Below, one piece after another: positions 15,901 through 16,739 of a stretch of DNA of 16,739 nt. Origin of the DNA: Pseudomonadota bacterium (lineage in GTDB: Bacteria; Pseudomonadota; Gammaproteobacteria; Xanthomonadales; Xanthomonadaceae); the NCBI GenBank assembly GCA_025355485.1, contig JANXZP010000256.1, positions 1-16,739 of the forward strand. The letters run 5' to 3'. Position numbers and translations under genes: made by a program. Each line of letters starts with the position of its first letter. Positions within the stretch are counted from its first letter, which is position 1. The notes under the pieces are model-generated. The model was given only the letters and a program-made list of their open reading frames with translations, was not told the DNA's origin and did not search any database.

Positions 15901-16397
15901 CGGTGCGTTCGATCCGCGAAGGCCACCTGCCCGACATGGATGCGGACACCGGCCACGGCTCCGAGATCGAGCTGCACATCCCTGCGCTGATCCCCGAGGA
16001 TTACCAGCCCGACGTGCACGCGCGGCTCACGCTGTACAAGCGCATCGCAAGCGCGCGCGACCTGGATGCATTGCGCGAATTGCAGGTCGAGATGATCGAC
16101 CGCTTCGGCCTGCTGCCCGACCAAGTCAAGCACCTGTTCGCCGTTGCCGAACTACGCCTCGCCGCGACGCCGCTTGGCATCCGCAAGCTCGACCTCGGCG
16201 CGAATGGCGGGCGCGTGCTGTTCACCGTGAAGCCGAACGTCGATCCGATGAGCGTGATCCAGATGATCCAGAAGCAACCGAAAAGCTATGCGCTGGACGG
16301 ATCGGACAAGCTGCGGATCAAGCTGGAGTTGCCGGATGCCGCATCGCGCATCGCTGCAGCGCGTGGGTTGTTGATGGTGCTTGGCAAATCAATGTAG
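12915..16397 (+). CDS. mfd: Mfd, transcription-repair coupling factor
   Basis: 1160 aa, full length (E. coli 1148). The UvrB-homology N-terminal part (about 1-350) has LHFPDWETLPYD and GDYAVRGGLLDLYP. The RNA polymerase-interacting RID starts near 498 (VHEDHGVGRYRGL). The RecG-like translocase has Walker A GDVGFGKT (642-649), the DEEQ box (743-746), TATPIPRTLNMAMSGLR, and motif VI QLRGRVGRSHHRAYAYL (from 912), followed by the TRG region and C-terminal domain 7. It removes stalled RNA polymerase and recruits UvrA for repair of the transcribed strand. ATG 12915 is the first start after the palindromic repeat. There is no ribosome site, and TAAACT (12899-12904) ends 10 nt before the ATG, so the leader may be extremely short. 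A long frame at 14603-16519 inside it is a GC-bias shadow. Confidence 0.97.
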   Translation: MRSLTELPTPPLPKAGQQRAWWRVPASPSALALALARCAETHDGLVLAVVRDTQSAQSLESDLRLLAGDLRILHFPDWETLPYDLFGPHPDIVSQRVATLYGLPTTRRGVLVVPVATLMQRLCPPGYIGAQSLLITRGQKLDLLHEQRRLEAAGYRNVQQVLDPGDYAVRGGLLDLYPMGADEPYRIELFDDVIDTIRGFDPETQRSSHPVESVRLLPAREFPLDEASIKHVRETLRERFDIDTRRSPLYQDLKEGGTPAGIEYYLPLFFEKTASLFDYVANDTLIVLGEDALDAGETFWSQTGERWEQRRHDLERPILSPDELYLPPDALREQLNRHKRIEVCGDTHPKRAEAASLGDQPAPILPLIQKNEAPAAALQGFLANYPGRVLVAADSPGRREALIEQFALAGLVPQPVSGWQAFLGVSTTAVETTLPRFAITIAPLENGFALTEPALCILTERQFHPERAPGVRRRKRAGRDPETIIRDLGELAVGAPIVHEDHGVGRYRGLITLDAGGELAEYLEIEYAKGDKLYVPVAQLHLVNRYSGASPETAPLHSLGGEQWAKAKKKASERVRDVAAELLEIQARRHARQGLAIAVDRAMYEPFASSFPFEETPDQLSAIEAVIRDLALPQPMDRVVCGDVGFGKTEVALRAAFVAASAGRQVAVLVPTTLLAQQHGQNFRDRFADWPIRVEVISRFRSNAEIKTVLGELAEGRVDVIVGTHRLLQKDVQFKDLGLVIVDEEQRFGVQQKEALKKLRAEVNLLTLTATPIPRTLNMAMSGLRELSLIATAPAHRLAVKTLLTPWDNALLKEAFQREISRGGQIYFLHNQVESIERMAHTLAELMPDARIRVGHGQMPERELEQVMLDFQRQRFNVLLCTTIIESGIDIPNANTIIINRADRFGLAQLHQLRGRVGRSHHRAYAYLVVPDKKSMTGDAAKRLEAIASLDELGAGFTLATHDMEIRGAGELLGAEQSGQIAEVGFSLYTELLERAVRSIREGHLPDMDADTGHGSEIELHIPALIPEDYQPDVHARLTLYKRIASARDLDALRELQVEMIDRFGLLPDQVKHLFAVAELRLAATPLGIRKLDLGANGGRVLFTVKPNVDPMSVIQMIQKQPKSYALDGSDKLRIKLELPDAASRIAAARGLLMVLGKSM

Positions 16398-16676
16398 CGA
16401 TTGCGACGGCCGTCTCGCCGAACTTCGTCGAAAACCGTGGCCGCAATGACGTGCCAGCAGCGTTTTTATCGCCACGAAATCGGAGTGATAAATCGTATCG
16501 GCGCACAAGTTTCGGATAACGCAGCCAGCGCGCCGCAATCGCAACGTTCGATCTGTAGAAATTTCCTTGCCGGACCGTAGGATCGCGGCTTGACCTCAAG
16601 TGCAGACACCGCGCACGATAAAACTTATTGCCCCGGATGCGGGGTCTATATGTAGTTAGGTGTTGCAGAAACCGTC
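16398..16676. other. Non-coding region after mfd
   Basis: 279 bp with no convincing gene on either strand; the minus-strand frame that covers it (16599 to 16318) runs into mfd and has no family likeness. A 9-bp inverted match, GCGATTGCG (16397-16405) and CGCAATCGC (16534-16542), is too far apart for a terminator. Base composition becomes more AT-rich rightward, toward leader motif B. No clear rho-independent terminator for mfd was seen. Confidence 0.4.
16631..16663 (+). repeat. Leader motif B: hairpin, then GGGTCTAT and TAGTTAG
   Basis: 33 nt reading CCCCG, GATGCG, GGGTCTAT, ATG, TAGTTAG, GTGT, ending 13 nt before the ATG of the right-edge gene. CCCCG (16631-16635) pairs perfectly with CGGGG (16640-16644) around a GATG loop. 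The order, total length and distance to the start codon match leader motif A at 309-341. GTTAGGT (16656-16661 plus neighbours) fits GTTRRRY. Confidence 0.5.
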
Positions 16677-16739
16677 ATGTCAATTCTGAGTTCTATCAAA
16701 GGTTGGTTCGGTGAGGCGCAAGGTGCGTTCGCGCACTTC
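16677..16739 (+). CDS. 5' end of a probable NERD (nuclease-related) domain protein
   Basis: Only the first 21 codons are in the window: ATG 16677, then SILSSIKGWFGEAQGAFAHF, open at the edge. The G-W-F-G-E-x-x sequence at residues 9-12 resembles the opening G-x-x-G-E motif of NERD domain proteins, which have a nuclease-like fold. This is recognition from a short peptide and is tentative. Codon use (TCA ATT CTG AGT TCT ATC AAA) is less GC-biased than in mfd. No obvious ribosome site; the start is placed by the leader motif and frame. Confidence 0.45.
   Translation, partial: MSILSSIKGWFGEAQGAFAHF

Noticed and set aside
14603..16519. 638-codon open frame on the plus strand within and past mfd
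   Set aside because: It is an alternate-frame shadow of mfd caused by high GC. The protein is Arg/Ala/Gly-rich with no domains, and mfd itself is unambiguous.
16318..16599. 93-codon minus-strand frame after mfd
   Set aside because: It overlaps the end of mfd, has no ribosome site or recognisable family, and its composition does not look coding.
16398..16676. Integron attC site upstream of the right-edge gene
   Set aside because: A GTTAGGT core fits GTTRRRY, but I could not find the matching RYYYAAC element or an attC-type double stem, and mfd is not a cassette gene. Kept only as a hypothesis under the shared-leader finding.

Overview
The window carries high-GC, strongly codon-biased DNA typical of a free-living gammaproteobacterium. 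The gene content (creB-creC-creD, rlmJ, mfd, a GT4/PAP2 lipid-type pair, and a CHASE2 protein paired with an SH3-M48 peptidase) suggests the Xanthomonadales (Rhodanobacteraceae/Xanthomonadaceae). That placement is an inference from protein style, because no rRNA or other marker is present.

Layout, left to right. (1) The left edge holds the start of a lower-GC, membrane-anchored hypothetical gene (minus strand, runs off the window). Upstream of it is about 100 bp of repeat-rich DNA. (2) A two-gene minus-strand unit follows: a CHASE2 membrane sensor with no recognisable output domain, overlapping by 25 bp a secreted SH3-M48 metallopeptidase. (3) Divergent from it on the plus strand is a translationally coupled pair, a GT4 glycosyltransferase and a PAP2 phosphatase. 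(4) A five-gene minus-strand block reads creB, creC, (cre-tag-like site), creD, GNAT acetyltransferase, small lipoprotein. Junctions are abutting or overlapping except at creC/creD, where a near-consensus CreB-binding direct repeat lies. (5) rlmJ (plus) converges on a ZnT9-like cation diffusion facilitator (minus). (6) A second GNAT gene (plus) is followed by a palindromic dispersed-repeat element and then full-length mfd. (7) The right edge has about 280 bp without a convincing gene, then the first 21 codons of a gene whose start resembles NERD (nuclease-related) proteins.

How the genes work together: the Cre block looks like an envelope/carbon-responsive two-component system controlling creD and, by operon extension, a GNAT and a lipoprotein. 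The CHASE2/M48 pair looks like a second envelope-facing sensor plus protease module. The GT4/PAP2 pair probably handles a lipid-linked or membrane glycolipid substrate. rlmJ and mfd are housekeeping genes.

The least ordinary observations are: (a) a matching 33-nt leader (hairpin plus GGGTCTAT and TAGTTAG blocks) at near-identical distance upstream of the two outward-facing, lower-GC genes at the opposite window edges; (b) the cre-tag-like site with two extra genes in the predicted Cre regulon; (c) the CHASE2 protein with an uncharacterised cytoplasmic domain coupled to a metallopeptidase, its C-terminus built from a 15-bp tandem repeat. No tRNA, rRNA, CRISPR array, insertion sequence or phage gene was found.
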